Notes: generated by a model from the sequence alone, not told the origin. 64,000 nt of DNA from Erinaceus europaeus (GCF_950295315.1 NC_080170.1:98021971-98085970); one strand, 5' to 3'. Positions 34,982-45,120 are shown, counted from the stretch's first letter. Made by a program: numbers and translations.

Positions 34982-36352
34982 TCTTCTTCTTCTAGCGTTT
35001 GCCCTTCTTCCGTAGCCAGTCAACAGCATCAGGTTGAGCCTGATGTAAAGTTTCGAGACCTCCTTTGAATCTGGACAGGTGGCAGTCTTGACTATGTGGG
35101 TCATAGTCTGTCTGTAGACGCAGGGGCAGTTCGGGTCATCTCTGGCTCCCCAGCGGTGGAACATAGCGGCGCACCGGCCATGGCCTGTTCGATAGCGATT
35201 GAGGAGGACCCAATCATAACGTGCTAGGTCAAAGCCGGGTTGACGCTTGCAGGGGTCTGTGATGAGGTGTTTGTTCTTTACCTCAGCTGACTGCCAGCTC
35301 TGTTTCCAAGAGACTGGAACAGAGAAGTTCAGTGTAGGCGTAGGGGACCAGATTGGGTGACGAGACGTCAAGCGTTGGACAGGGTGGGCGAAGATATCCG
35401 CGTATATTGGCAGGTCCGGTCGAGCGTAGACATGGGAAATGAACTTAGATGATGCCGCATCCTGATGAATATCTGGCGGGGCGATGTTGCTAAGAACTGG
35501 CAGCCATGGAACCGGGGTGGAACGGATGGTTCCAGAAATTATCCTCATGGAGGAATATAATTTGGAATTGACCAAGTGGACATGGGGGCTACGGAACCAT
35601 ACTGGGGCACAGTATTCTGCAGTGGAATAGCATAATGCCAGAGATGATGATCGTAGTGTGGAAGCGCTCGTGCCCCATGAGGAGCTGGCCAGTCTTGCAA
35701 TGATGTTATTCCTCGCGCCCACCTTTGCTGCAGTTTTTATGAGATGTTTGTGAAATGACAGAGTGCGATCGAGAGTAACGCCAAGATAGACTGGCTGGGC
35801 TTCATGCCGGATTCTTGTATCTCCAAGCTGCACATTAAGCTCACATGAGGCCGAGGCATGGTGTAGATGGAAAACAGATGATACCGTTTTTGCAGTGCTA
35901 GGGATTAGTCGCCATTTTTTACAGTAATCAGATATCAGAGACATGTCTTTCGTGAGTGTTTCCTCGAGGATGTCGAACTTGGATGCCTGAGTTGCACAGC
36001 AGATGTCATCGGCATAGATGAACTTCCTTGAAGAAGTTTCTGGGAGGTCATTGATGTAAATATTAAATAGCGTAGGAGCCAGAACAGAGCCCTGGGGGAG
36101 GCCACTTGAGACAAGTCTCCATCTGCTAGACTTGTCACCCAGATGCACCCGGAATCTTCTGTTTTGGAGAAGAAATGATATAGTGTTGGCCACCCATGGA
36201 GGCAGGAATCTTGAGATCTTGACTAGGAGACCACGGTGCCAGACCATGTCATAGGCTGCTGTGAGATCAACAAAGACAGCACCCATCTTTAAATTCTTCT
36301 GAAATCCATTTTCAATGTAAGTTGAGAGGGCCAGGGCTTGTTCACAGGTAGA
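34982..36352 (-). mobile_element. Jockey/CR1-like non-LTR retrotransposon, 5'-truncated
   Basis: A 1,371-bp insertion on the minus strand, bounded by an 11-bp target-site duplication within a SINE. Sequence homologous to the family begins at the very edge of the insertion (the frame reads STCEQALALS just inside 36352), so the 5' end was lost at integration. The 3' end is a stop codon (34993-34995) followed at once by about four GAA units, with no poly(A) and no 3' UTR. It is more GC-rich than the host sequence around it. L1 proteins of this window have a different RT signature. From memory, related ORFs occur in invertebrates and fishes; I know of none in mammals, but could not search. Confidence 0.9.
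34993..36352 (-). pseudogene. Reverse transcriptase (ORF2-type) of the Jockey-like element, truncated, one frameshift
   Basis: This is the C-terminal part of a non-LTR retrotransposon polyprotein that would copy element RNA into DNA at a nicked target. The frame is open from 36352 with no stop for about 420 codons. In order it shows RT motif A (GAVFVDLTAAYDMVWHRGLL, the Asp of VDLTAAYD at about 36260), motif B (SSGLPQGSVLAPTLFNIYIN), motif C with an intact YADD (near 36020), a thumb/connector with YLGVTLDRTLSF, then AEYCAPVWF and WLPVLSNIAPP, and a Cys/His cluster (CPC...TMTHIV). The N-terminal endonuclease is absent. Near 35085-35089 one base appears missing: the alternative frame beyond it restores the C-terminal ending seen in the copy at 476-571, while the open frame itself runs out past the true stop to 34949. 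With the endonuclease gone and the frame broken it cannot be active, but decay is slight. Confidence 0.9.
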
Positions 36353-36590
36353 TCTCTGTCTCTATCCAGTAATAAGTAAATTTCATAAAAAGACTATTAA
36401 AAAAACCCTAGAAATTACATACCAAAAGGTATATCCATGTACTGAAAGGTTAACAAAATATTCTTCTGTCACCCTGTGTGTAACAGCAGTGCACAACAAC
36501 CTACTTATGACCAGAGACAATGACCATCGCCGTGACTCCTTCCTTTGACTTTTAATGCCATTTTTGCTTTATTTTTTGGGATAAATATTT

Positions 36591-36718
36591 TCATTTATTT
36601 ATTTATTTGTTGATTTAATAATGATTGAAAAACAGTATAAAATAAGAGGGGCACAATTTCACACAATTTCAATCATCAGAGTTCCGTATCCCATCCCCTC
36701 CATTAGAAACTTCCTATT
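36591..36718 (-). mobile_element. R3-type 3' end, copy 7
   Basis: Short antisense R3 end (CACAATTTCAATCATCAGAG...CATCCCCTCCATTAGAAACT). GGATAAATATTTTC before and GGATAAACATTTTC after look like a target-site duplication. Confidence 0.7.
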
Positions 36719-36737
36719 CTTGGGATAAACATTTTCC

Positions 36738-36951
36738 TTTCTTTTTTTTTTTTAATATTATCTTTATTTATTTATTGGATAGAGAGGGAAGGGGGTGGTA
36801 GAGAAAGAAGGGAGAGAGACAGAGAGGCACCTGCAGCCCTGTTTCACCACCTGCAAAGCTTTCCCCCTGCAGGTGGGTACCGCGGACTCGAACCTGGGTC
36901 CTTGAGCATTGTAACATGTGTGCTCAATCAGGTGCTCCACCACCTGGCCCC
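36738..36951 (-). mobile_element. SINE type B
   Basis: Full antisense copy ending GCTCCACCACCTGGCCCC. A third GGAATAAATATTTTC-like repeat follows it (36953), so this SINE hit almost the same target as the R3 copy to its left. Confidence 0.9.
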
Positions 36952-36967
36952 CTGGAATAAATATTTT

Positions 36968-37635
36968 CTATTTGTTTCATCAGTATTGAATAATAAACAG
37001 AATTCAGACTTGGGAGTGGGAGTGGGGAGAAGCACATTTAATCCATATAATCAGTGGAACTGATAATAAGACAATAACATGAATCTACCCATTTCCAGTT
37101 TTCTCAATCTGTTTGAAACAACATTATGTAATAGAAGTAATGCAAACTTCAGACAAATTCCCAAGAAATCATGGCCTTCTCAGCATGGTATTTTATATTC
37201 AATCCAAATTATTCTCCCTGAGGCAGGACACAATTTATTTAGCTTATAACAGCTAATCATTATATATGAATCATCTCCAAAGAACTATACTATTACAACA
37301 AATGGGGCTCCTTAGAAAAGGGAAATTTTTAGAAATTGGCTTAGCTAACAGTTATGAGTCATGAACCTCACAGAATGTGGAAGTAGAAGTGTTTTATACA
37401 TGGAGAGAGTCAGGCAGTGTATTCACTGCATGGAATGGAATCTGAATTGCTCAAATCAGAGAATATGACGTTCATTTGCATGTCCTCAGAGCCTGCACAA
37501 AACCTGGCATTTAGTAAAACCAATAATCTGTTGATGGTATGTAATACTACCATTTATTACAAATTGTGCATTTGCTTGTAAATTAGACTAGAAATATATT
37601 TATCACTTTTATTTATCTTGATTTATTTTTTTAAT
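36968..37635. other. No gene seen
   Basis: AT-rich sequence without a repeat or coding call. Confidence 0.5.
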
Positions 37636-37639
37636 TAAA

Positions 37640-38003
37640 TTTTACCTTTATTTATTTATTAGATAGAAATCAAGGGAGTCGGGCTGTAGCACAGTGGGTT
37701 AAGCACACATGGAGCAAAGCGCAAGGACAGGCATGAGGATCCAGATTCGAGACCATGGCTCCCCACCTACAGGGAAGTCGCTTCACAGGCGGTGAAGCAG
37801 TTCTGCAGGTGTCTTTCTCTCCTCCTCTCTGTCTTCCCCTCCTCTCTCCATTTCTCTCTGTCCTATCCAACAATGACAACAACAACAATAACTACAACAA
37901 TAAAATAACAAGGGCAACAAAAGGGAATAAATAAATAAATAAAATATTAAAAAAGAGATAGTCAGAAATCAAGAAGGAAGGGGGAGATAGAGAAGGAGAT
38001 CTC
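37640..38003 (-). mobile_element. SINE type B split by a type A SINE
   Basis: The type B tail lies at 37640-37673 (GATAGAAATCAA) and resumes at 37953 (GATAGTCAGAAATCAAGAAG); the rest of the body is truncated near 38003. Confidence 0.75.
37675..37952 (+). mobile_element. SINE type A, near full length
   Basis: Starts GGGAGTCGGGCTGTAGCACA and ends ...GGGCAACAAAAGGGAATAAA with an A-rich tail. It is close to the family consensus and therefore probably young. Confidence 0.95.
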
Positions 38004-38980
38004 TCCATTTATTGACATTAAAATATTTTTACTTATTTACTATTTTTTATCTTAGATCATAATTGTTGTTATCTTTAGCATATCCTAGACATTGTATCCC
38101 ACACTAAAGTAAATTATTTCTCTTAGTGGTACACATATTTTAGCTTAATTATTTGTTTAAGGAAAACAACTAGCTTGCTTTTCTTTTTATCACCATGTTT
38201 GAATACACATAGAAACTGATGTTACCTTATGCCCTTTGGATATCCATTAATTTTTATAATGACAACGTCCTCTGCTCTTGAATCACTTGCATTTGCTGTG
38301 TGGGGAGAAATAAAGATAATTGCTGTAGTAGTCTCTTCTATTATCCCTTTGTGCACAGAGCTCTCATTTTATGTAGAACTGAACACAAACCAGACACAGA
38401 AAGAACAACAATAAAAAAACAGACATTCATATAAATCAAATATTTTCAATTGTAGTTTTTCAACTGTGGCATAGGCAAATACAGATATACAAGCAGTGTG
38501 CTTTTTCTGGGAAGTGTAATTCCTTTTGACAACCCTTTTTCTACAATTATAGCTATAACATTGTAACTGTAGATACTTGTTCACCTTTGTCTATTGTAGA
38601 GATCAAGAGCACATCACTGTCTTAATTGGCTAAATTATATGATGATCTTCATCAATCATGGTAGATTTTCTTTGTGGTATATCCCTTAGTACACTTCAAT
38701 TTGAGAGGTATATCATGAAACTACTCAAATATACTATTTTTTTTTAGATTTTTTCTTTCTCATTTCACAAAAAATATTGTAATTTCAGCAGGTAGCCTTC
38801 TATTTTCTAATAATAAACACTTCCTTCAGCAAATCCAGTTATATATAAACAAAGTTATGATCACTTAAACATGCCAAATTGCCCAGATTTTCTTAACATT
38901 TCAAAAAACAATTAGCAATTTCTTCTGGTCTTTGCACTGATGGCTCATTCATATGTGATTTCCCTGCTCCTGGGAGACTT
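38004..38980. other. No gene seen
   Basis: AT-rich, apparently single-copy sequence. Confidence 0.5.
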
Positions 38981-38984
38981 TTTC

Positions 38985-39115
38985 ATTCATTTAACTCCAG
39001 AGAGAAACATAGAGAGAGAGAGACACCACAGCATTGGAGCTTCCTATAGCATGGTATACCCATGTCCTGCTGGAGCTCAAACCTACACAATGTCTACAGC
39101 AAAGCACATTTCCTC
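38985..39115 (-). mobile_element. Diverged SINE type C-like
   Basis: AGAGAGACACCACAGCATTGG...TGCTGGAGCTCAAACCTACA is a decayed tRNA-SINE in antisense. Confidence 0.5.
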
Positions 39116-39189
39116 ACAAGTGAACTTCCTCTCAGCCCCAGAATCATGTATTTAACTCAGTAAAAATATCCAATAAAATTGAAAATACA

Positions 39190-39458
39190 GGAGTTGGCGG
39201 TAGCGCAAAGGGTTAAGTGCACATGGCTCAAAGCTCAGGGACCGGCTTAAGGATACTGGTTCGAGCCCTGGGCTCCCCACCTGCAGGGGAGTCGCTTCAC
39301 AGGTGATGAAGCAGGTCTGCAAGTGTCTATCTTTCTCTCCCTCTCTGTCTTCCCCTCCTTTCTCCATTTCTTTCTGTCCTATCCAACAATGAAGACATCA
39401 ATAACAACAACTACTATAACAATAAAAACAACATGCACAACAAAAGAGAAAAATTTTA
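39190..39458 (+). mobile_element. SINE type A
   Basis: Near full length, with the tRNA-like head GGAGTTGGCGGTAGCGCAAA, B-box GGTTCGAGCCC and the TATCCAACAATGAAG tail block. Confidence 0.94.
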
Positions 39459-39985
39459 AAAAATTTAAAATGCCTATGATCTTTAGATGATGGCAGTACA
39501 GTAGAAAATAAAATAGTTATTCCTCTGTCCCTGTCTTATGTTTATGTATATTCTGACAAAACCCAGTAAAGGTAGTATGTATTCCAGGAGAGAAGACTAT
39601 CTAGGTTTAGAGTAACCATAATCTGTGAAATAACGACCTGTGAATATTCTGTCCTAATGACATACTCTTAAAAGAACTTTTCTTACAGTTCAGTCTTTTG
39701 CGTTATTATTTTTTTAACCATTTCTTGTCTATAGTCTTATTTAGGCATTACCTTCATTTAACATTTAAAATTTAAGCTATTACCATGTTTCTGAAAAGAT
39801 AAAACAGTCTATTACTGAAAACTGAAAACACTTTGCTATTAACTAAGATAATGCTACTTTAGTATTATAGGGTGGAGATTTGTTTTGCATAAATGAACAA
39901 CAAAAGCACTTATAGAAATATCCAATAAACTAAAACATTTGTATCTGATGTCCATGGCTTAGAATCTCTTTTTTATTTCATTTAT
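39459..39985. other. No gene seen
   Basis: AT-rich; nothing recognised. Confidence 0.5.
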
Positions 39986-39989
39986 TTAT

Positions 39990-40172
39990 TTATTTATTTT
40001 TATATTTTATTTATTTAATTTTAAGAGAGATGAAGAGAGAGAAAGATACAGAGAGAAACACCAGAGCACTGTTCAGCTCTGTCTTATGGTGGTGCAGAGG
40101 ATTGAACCTGGGACTTTGGAGCCTTAGGCATGAGAGTCTCTTTGCATAACCATTATGCTATCTACCTCCACC
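39990..40172 (-). mobile_element. SINE type C
   Basis: A clean antisense copy with ACCAGAGCACTGTTCAGCTC, TTGAACCTGGGACTTTGGAG and the CATAACCATTATGCTATCTA head. Confidence 0.92.
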
Positions 40173-40247
40173 TCTCTCTTTTTTATTATGTTTATGATGA
40201 GTGTAGTAAACTGTATAGTGACTACTGCTATTTAAAATTAAGAAAAG

Positions 40248-40806
40248 CTAACCTGGGGGTCATGATGGGCAGCAAGATGGTGTCTGCCAGCCGGGTCGTT
40301 CAGGTAGTCAAGCCACATACTCCATTAATAAGGTTTCCTGATAGAAGAGACCATCCTAAACCCAACGTGTCAGACGTTTTTGGAGCAGCAGGACTGCCAT
40401 CTCACTCTTCAGTTTCACAGCATTCTAAGGGAAGTAAAACATCTGACTGGTTGATGCATCAGGGCCCACCAGACACTGCAGAAATACTAAAAACATTACC
40501 TCAAAAATACAGAAGGAAACTTGTGTCTCAAGAAGAAATGGAATATATCCAACGTGGAGGCCCAGAATAATCAATGACATTGTGGCTGCTGTTTGTCATC
40601 AGACAAAAGAACAGTCTATCATAAAGGACTTCCAAAATGACAAATTGTACATTAAGCAACTTTAATAAATATTCTGTAAAAAGGAAACATAGGAAATTGA
40701 GAAGGACACTTGCACCTCCTAATTTATGTATCTTGGTCAGCTTATCCACAAGCTTACCTAATTGTTTATGTACTTCATACTTATTAAAGTGTGCATTTAT
40801 AAAAAA
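40248..40806 (+). mobile_element. Processed (L1-mediated) copy of the MRPS36/KGD4 mRNA
   Basis: An intronless copy of an mRNA: a short 5' UTR, a 102-codon open frame (40262-40570), a 3' UTR with ATTAAA at 40783-40788, and an A-run from 40801. AAAATTAAGAAAAG at 40234-40247 and AAAATTAAGAATAG at 40807-40820 are a 14-bp target-site duplication with one mismatch. Poly(A), the duplication and the lack of introns show LINE-1 machinery made it. It lies next to a SINE and has no visible promoter of its own. Confidence 0.92.
40262..40570 (+). pseudogene. MRPS36: MRPS36 (KGD4) retrocopy, open frame intact
   Basis: The 102-residue frame starts MMGSKMVSASRVVQVVKPH and ends QEEMEYIQRGGPE. This is recognisably the small mitochondrial protein named MRPS36, now understood as the KGD4 subunit that anchors the E3 component to the 2-oxoglutarate dehydrogenase complex in the mitochondrial matrix. 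From memory the parent is about 103 residues; this copy seems one residue shorter around the SSVSQHSKGSK segment and has several substitutions in the middle (VSDVFGAAG and SDWLMHQG), while the N-terminal core and C-terminus are well kept. There is no stop or frameshift. An intact frame may only mean the copy is young; the functional gene should be multi-exonic and elsewhere. A longer open frame beginning at 40130 is just upstream SINE read-through. Confidence 0.88.
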
Positions 40807-41017
40807 AAAATTAAGAATAGATGAGAATCTTTAAAAGAGGTTTTCCATTGAGCTGCATGTAAACTGTTGATGATGAGTAATGTGAAGATTTACAAAAGCA
40901 AGTTCTGATTCACATGACCTGAGAATCCACATTTCTGTAAAGTTTTCAATAAATGATATCATTGCTATAGGTGGTAATTTGGTAACAAAGATTTAGTTCA
41001 CACTTTCTTTTTTTAAG

Positions 41018-41158
41018 ACTTTATTTATTTATTAATGAGAAAGACAGGAGGAGAGAAGGAACCAGGCATCACTCTGGTACATGTGCTGCCAGGGATTAAA
41101 CTCAGGACCTCATGCTTGAGAATACAATGCTTTATCCACTGTACCACCTCCTGGGCCA
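41018..41158 (-). mobile_element. SINE type D
   Basis: On the minus strand: GGCCCAGGAGGTGGTACAGT head, CCTGAGTTTAATCCCTGGC B-box region and a TAATAAATAAATAAAG tail. This tRNA-derived family is distinct from A-C. Confidence 0.75.
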
Positions 41159-41205
41159 CTAGTTTGCACTTTCTTCCACTAACAAATTATAGTTATAGAA
41201 ACATG

Positions 41206-41412
41206 AAAGGGATAGGTGGTGGCATACCTGGTTAAGCACACACACTATAGAGAGCAAGGACCTGGGTTCAAGCCCTTGGTCTCTATCTGCAGGGGGAAAG
41301 GTTCACAAGTGGTAAAGCAAGACTGCAGGTGTCTTTATGTCTCTCTTCTTCTCTATCTCATCCTCCCCTCTCAATTTCTGTCTTTATCCAGTAAGTAGTA
41401 AATTAAATTTAA
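41206..41412 (+). mobile_element. SINE type B
   Basis: Head GGGATAGGTGGTGGCATACC, middle CTGCAGGGGGAAAGGTTCAC, and a TTTATCCAGTAAGTAG tail. Confidence 0.9.
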
Positions 41413-42525
41413 AAGTATTAAAAAAGAAATATGAACAACTAGTATGAGAGAAAATAAATCATTTATATGACATCATTCACATTCAGCAAGGGATAAAGTA
41501 ACTAGGAAAATCCTTTAAAAGATTTCATGCCAAATATATTTTAGTAATTGTATACATTGAAAGGAAAATAATTCAAAAGAAAACAAAAGTTCAGTATTAG
41601 CAAATATCCTAGTCAAAGTCTTCATGTGACTTCTATCTTGAAATTGATTACAATTCTTGGAAGTAGTGAAGAAGGGTATCATTATTAATATAATTTTGAG
41701 GTCTTTTCTGAGATACTTGATACTAGCTAGACATATATCATAGAAAACTAGTGTCTTAATTAGAAGGATTTGGAGAAAAAAACTTCTCTCTTGAATTCAA
41801 GAAATAACATATCCATAAAACTAGATACAATCTCAGATATGCAGATTTGCATAGTTTTAAACAGGGAAATGTTGCATTAGATATTCACAAAAAAAAATCC
41901 GTTCTGACTTTAATTCTGTATGATGTTATGATTTTGAAACCTATATATACATATGTATATACATGTTTCATATATATATATACATATAATAGCTTATTTT
42001 TATTTAATAGACTTTTCCTTCTTAGTTGTGAGTAATGTCTGACAACAAAAACACATTGTACATCATCAGTCTTTACTTTCTAATATATCTTCCAAATTTT
42101 AAAGCTACATTTTCATTTTCTGATAATGAGTTTTCTTTATTCATCTTCTTTCTTTCAACACCACTCACCTAATGAACCCCAATTTGCTTGTTCTGACACA
42201 TTTAACTAGATGTTAATATGTAAGGTCAACCTTAATTCAAATTTCTCAGGCTCACTTCTGAAGTAATCATATAATACAGAACCTTTATTACATTTTCTTA
42301 GAATTAAACAACCATCTTAATGAATATTTTAGCTCTGAGCAAATGCAACAAAATGATAAAATAATTACTTACCAAATTCAGAATTTCATGCAATTAAAAA
42401 TTCCTGATTTCCATTATAAACCAATAAACTAAGAAACTTACAAAATATTAATTAAATTAAAATGTTAATTAAAATTCATGCATGAAGATACTTTCTATTT
42501 AATGTTTTAAAATATAAAATGTATG
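41413..42525. other. No gene seen; AT microsatellite at about 41940-41990
   Basis: AT-rich sequence, with TATACATATGTATA units at 41942-41990. No coding or mobile sequence recognised. Confidence 0.5.
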
Positions 42526-42526
42526 C

Positions 42527-42665
42527 AATTTATTTATTTATTTATTTATTTATTTTCACCAAAGCACTGAGCAGCTCTGCCTTATGGCAGTGCAGGGGAT
42601 TGAATCTGACTTTGGAGCCTCAGGCAAGACAGTCTATCTGCATAACCATTATGCTATCTAACCCC
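42527..42665 (-). mobile_element. SINE type C
   Basis: Antisense copy with an (ATTT)n tail at the left and the CATAACCATTATGCTATCTA head at the right. Confidence 0.9.
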
Positions 42666-42694
42666 ACCCTAATGTATGTGTTTTTTAAATGATT

Positions 42695-42890
42695 GAATCT
42701 GGACCAGTAAAATAGCTACACTGGATAGTGTGCTTATTTGCTATGTGTGTTACCCAGGCTCTAGTTCAGTCCCCACCACAGTAGAGGATGCTTCTTTGCA
42801 GTGATCTCTTTCACTTTCTCTTTCAGCCTCTTTGTTTCCGTTTCTCTTTCTCTCCTTGTATTGGTGGTGCCAAGAAAAACAAAACCAAAT
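42695..42890 (+). mobile_element. Diverged SINE (type D-like)
   Basis: GGACCAGTAAAATAGCTACA...GGCTCTAGTTCAGTCCCCAC preserves tRNA-like spacing and is followed by a CT-rich body. Old. Confidence 0.5.
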
Positions 42891-43134
42891 CTTAAAAAGA
42901 CTAGTTTATACTCATAGATTCTGAATTATATAAAGTGTAATTTACATAATAAAATAAGGACTGTCTTCCTGATAGGTTTAGGTTTAGAAAAGAAATGATT
43001 GAACTACTGGGATGAAGAAAGACAAAACATTTAAACTTGAAAAATAGGGATTAAACAAGAAAGCATGGTATTGTTGCTAGTACTCAATACCTACAAGCAG
43101 ATATAAAAGACTTACCAATGAGTTAATTAAAAAA

Positions 43135-43341
43135 ATAATAAAATCTTTATTTATTTATTGGATAGAGATGGCAAGAAATTGAGAGGGAAGGGGAAGATAG
43201 AGGAGAGAGACAGAGAGATACCTGCAACACTGCTTCACCACTCATGAAGTTTTTCCCCTGCAGGTGGGGACCAGTGGCTGGAACATGGCTCCTTACTCAT
43301 TGTAACATGTGCGCTCAACCAAGTGCGCCACCACCTGGCCG
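43135..43341 (-). mobile_element. SINE type B
   Basis: Full antisense copy ending AGTGCGCCACCACCTGGCC. Confidence 0.92.
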
Positions 43342-43576
43342 TAAATTTTTGCTATAATTTTAACTTTGAGAATGATTTAGAATAAAAATACTGAATACAC
43401 TGACATGGGATGATAGGTTACAAATCTCATGTAAAATATAATTTAAGATTATGTTTGATAAAAATCAATTCTGATAATCTGAAGGTTTCAGTCATAATTT
43501 TTCTTATTTATAATTTATGGAACTTAACATTTCAGAAAATATTTTTGTTTTTCTTCTTCTTCAAAAAAAAATTGTT

Positions 43577-44042
43577 GCCGGGGCCAGGTGGTGGGGTACT
43601 TGGTTAAGCACACACATCACAACGTAGGAAGACCCAGATTAGAGTCAGCGGGTTAAACTCACGTCTTGCAAAGCGCAAGGACCTGCTTAAGGATACCTGT
43701 TGGAGCCCGGCTCCCCACCTGCAAGGGAGTGAAGCAGGTCTGCAGGTGTCTTTCTCTCCCCCCTCTGTCTTCCCTTCCTCTCTCCATTTCTCTCTGTCCT
43801 GTTCAACAATGACGACATTGATAACTACAACAATAAGACAAAAAATGGGAATAAATAAATGTTTAAAAAGAAAAAAATATTTTTTTAAAAAAGAAAGACC
43901 CAGATTCAAGCTCCTGGTCCCCACCTGCAGGGGGAAAACTTCACCAGTAGTGATACAGGGCTGTAGGTGTCTCTCTCACTCTCTACCTGCTCTCCTACTT
44001 TCAATTTCTCTGTCTCTACCCAATAAAAATTAAATAAAAAGA
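43577..44042 (+). mobile_element. SINE type B split by a type A SINE
   Basis: The head lies at 43577-43640 (GGGGCCAGGTGGTGGGGTAC) and the rest at 43907-44042. The break coincides with a 13-14-bp duplication at the inner SINE's ends. Confidence 0.9.
43641..43892 (+). mobile_element. SINE type A inside type B
   Basis: Bounded by GAAGACCCAGATT (43628-43640) and GAAAGACCCAGATT (43893-43906). The first bases of the head and part of the central block (around 43727) are missing. Confidence 0.9.
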
Positions 44043-44060
44043 TTTTGAAAAAAATATTGT

Positions 44061-44150
44061 TTTTAGATTTTGAAAAGTAAAGGTAAACATTTTTAGATTT
44101 TGAAAAGTAAAGGTAAACATTTTTAGATTTTGAAAAGTAAAGGTAAATCT
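44061..44150. repeat. 30-bp tandem repeat, three units
   Basis: Units begin at 44061, 44091 and 44121 (TTTTAGATTTTGAAAAGTAA, then AGGTAAACAT); the first two are identical and the third differs only at its end. Located just after the tail of a SINE, partly derived from it. Confidence 0.95.
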
Positions 44151-44171
44151 TAGGTGTGTAATTCATGAATT

Positions 44172-44361
44172 ATCTTTTTATTTATTTATTTGGATAGAGA
44201 CCGCCAGAAATCAAGAGGGAAGAGTGTAATAGGGAGACACCTGAAACCCTGCTTCACCACTTATGAAGCTTTCCTCCTGAAGGTGGGTGCCGTAGGCTCC
44301 AACCCAGGTCCTTCTACACTGTCACATGTGAGCTCAACAAGGTATCCCACCACCTGGACCC
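44172..44361 (-). mobile_element. SINE type B
   Basis: Antisense copy with a deletion in the purine-rich block and the head ending CCCACCACCTGGACCC. Confidence 0.88.
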
Positions 44362-44604
44362 TTAAGTATGTAATTCATATAAAGAGGTTATATGTTAAAA
44401 AATGCCTAAATGTCCATCAATGAATGAATAGATAAGAAAAATTGCATATATTCACATATTTATAATATTTAAGGATATATATAATAATTCTTTCATTGAA
44501 AGTGATGTGATTGAATTTGCAGAATATTATGCAAAGTGAAATAAACTTAAGAAAGACAAATATTGCATGGTGTAGTGCATAGATAGAATATATTTTTAAA
44601 TTTT

Positions 44605-44837
44605 AAAAAATATTTATTTATTCCTTTTTTGTTTTATTGCTGTAGTTATTATTGTTGTTGTTACTGATGTCATCGTTGTTGGATAGAAGGGAGAGAAATG
44701 GAGACAGTAGGGGAAGACAGAGAAGGGGTGAGAAAGACACCTGTGAAGCGACTCCCCTGCAGGTGGGGAGCCAGGGCCTTGAACCGGGATCGTTATGCTG
44801 GTCCTTGCGCTTAGCGCCACATGCACACCCAACTTCC
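44605..44837 (-). mobile_element. SINE type A
   Basis: Antisense copy; about 30 bases of the centre (near 44740) and part of the head are missing. Confidence 0.88.
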
Positions 44838-44869
44838 TAGTCTCCTTTCTTATGCTCACAAAACTAATT

Positions 44870-45120
44870 CAAAATTTATTAGTCTTATGTATGAGAGATA
44901 AAGTCATAAAATCCTGCAAAGAAAAGACAGGAAAAATATTCCTTGAAGTTAATCATAACAAATGCTTTTATATGACCCCTAATAAACAATCAACAAAAAA
45001 ATAAATAAATTAGAGTAGATTAAAGTAAAAGTTTCTGCCTAAAAAAATGAACTATCAACAAAATGAAATACAGCCTATGAAGTGGGAGGCAGAATGATTT
45101 CAAAGAGGTGGAGGTTAATA
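44870..45120 (+). mobile_element. Old L1 ORF2 fragment
   Basis: ATCCTGCAAAGAAAAGACAGG...AAAAGTTTCTGCCTAAAAAAATG...ATCAACAAAATGAAATACAG follows L1 ORF2 order (C-terminal half), with many changes. Confidence 0.65.

Larger units (their letters stand above)
34811..36395 (+). mobile_element. SINE type B interrupted by the Jockey-like element
   Basis: The SINE head and body run over 34811-34981 and the tail resumes at 36353 (TCTCTGTCTCTATCCAGTAA, then an A-rich end near 36395). The 11-bp TCTCTGTCTCT is present on both sides of the insertion (34971-34981, 36353-36363) and once in intact type B copies. The SINE is therefore the pre-insertion target. Confidence 0.9.

Noticed and set aside
34982..36352. 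Parasite or tick DNA contaminating the assembly
   Set aside because: The element is flanked by both halves of a hedgehog-type SINE with a target duplication, and a second copy with other flanks lies at 476-571.
44061..44150. CRISPR-like array
   Set aside because: Three adjoining identical units without spacers in a mammalian SINE-rich region; a minisatellite.
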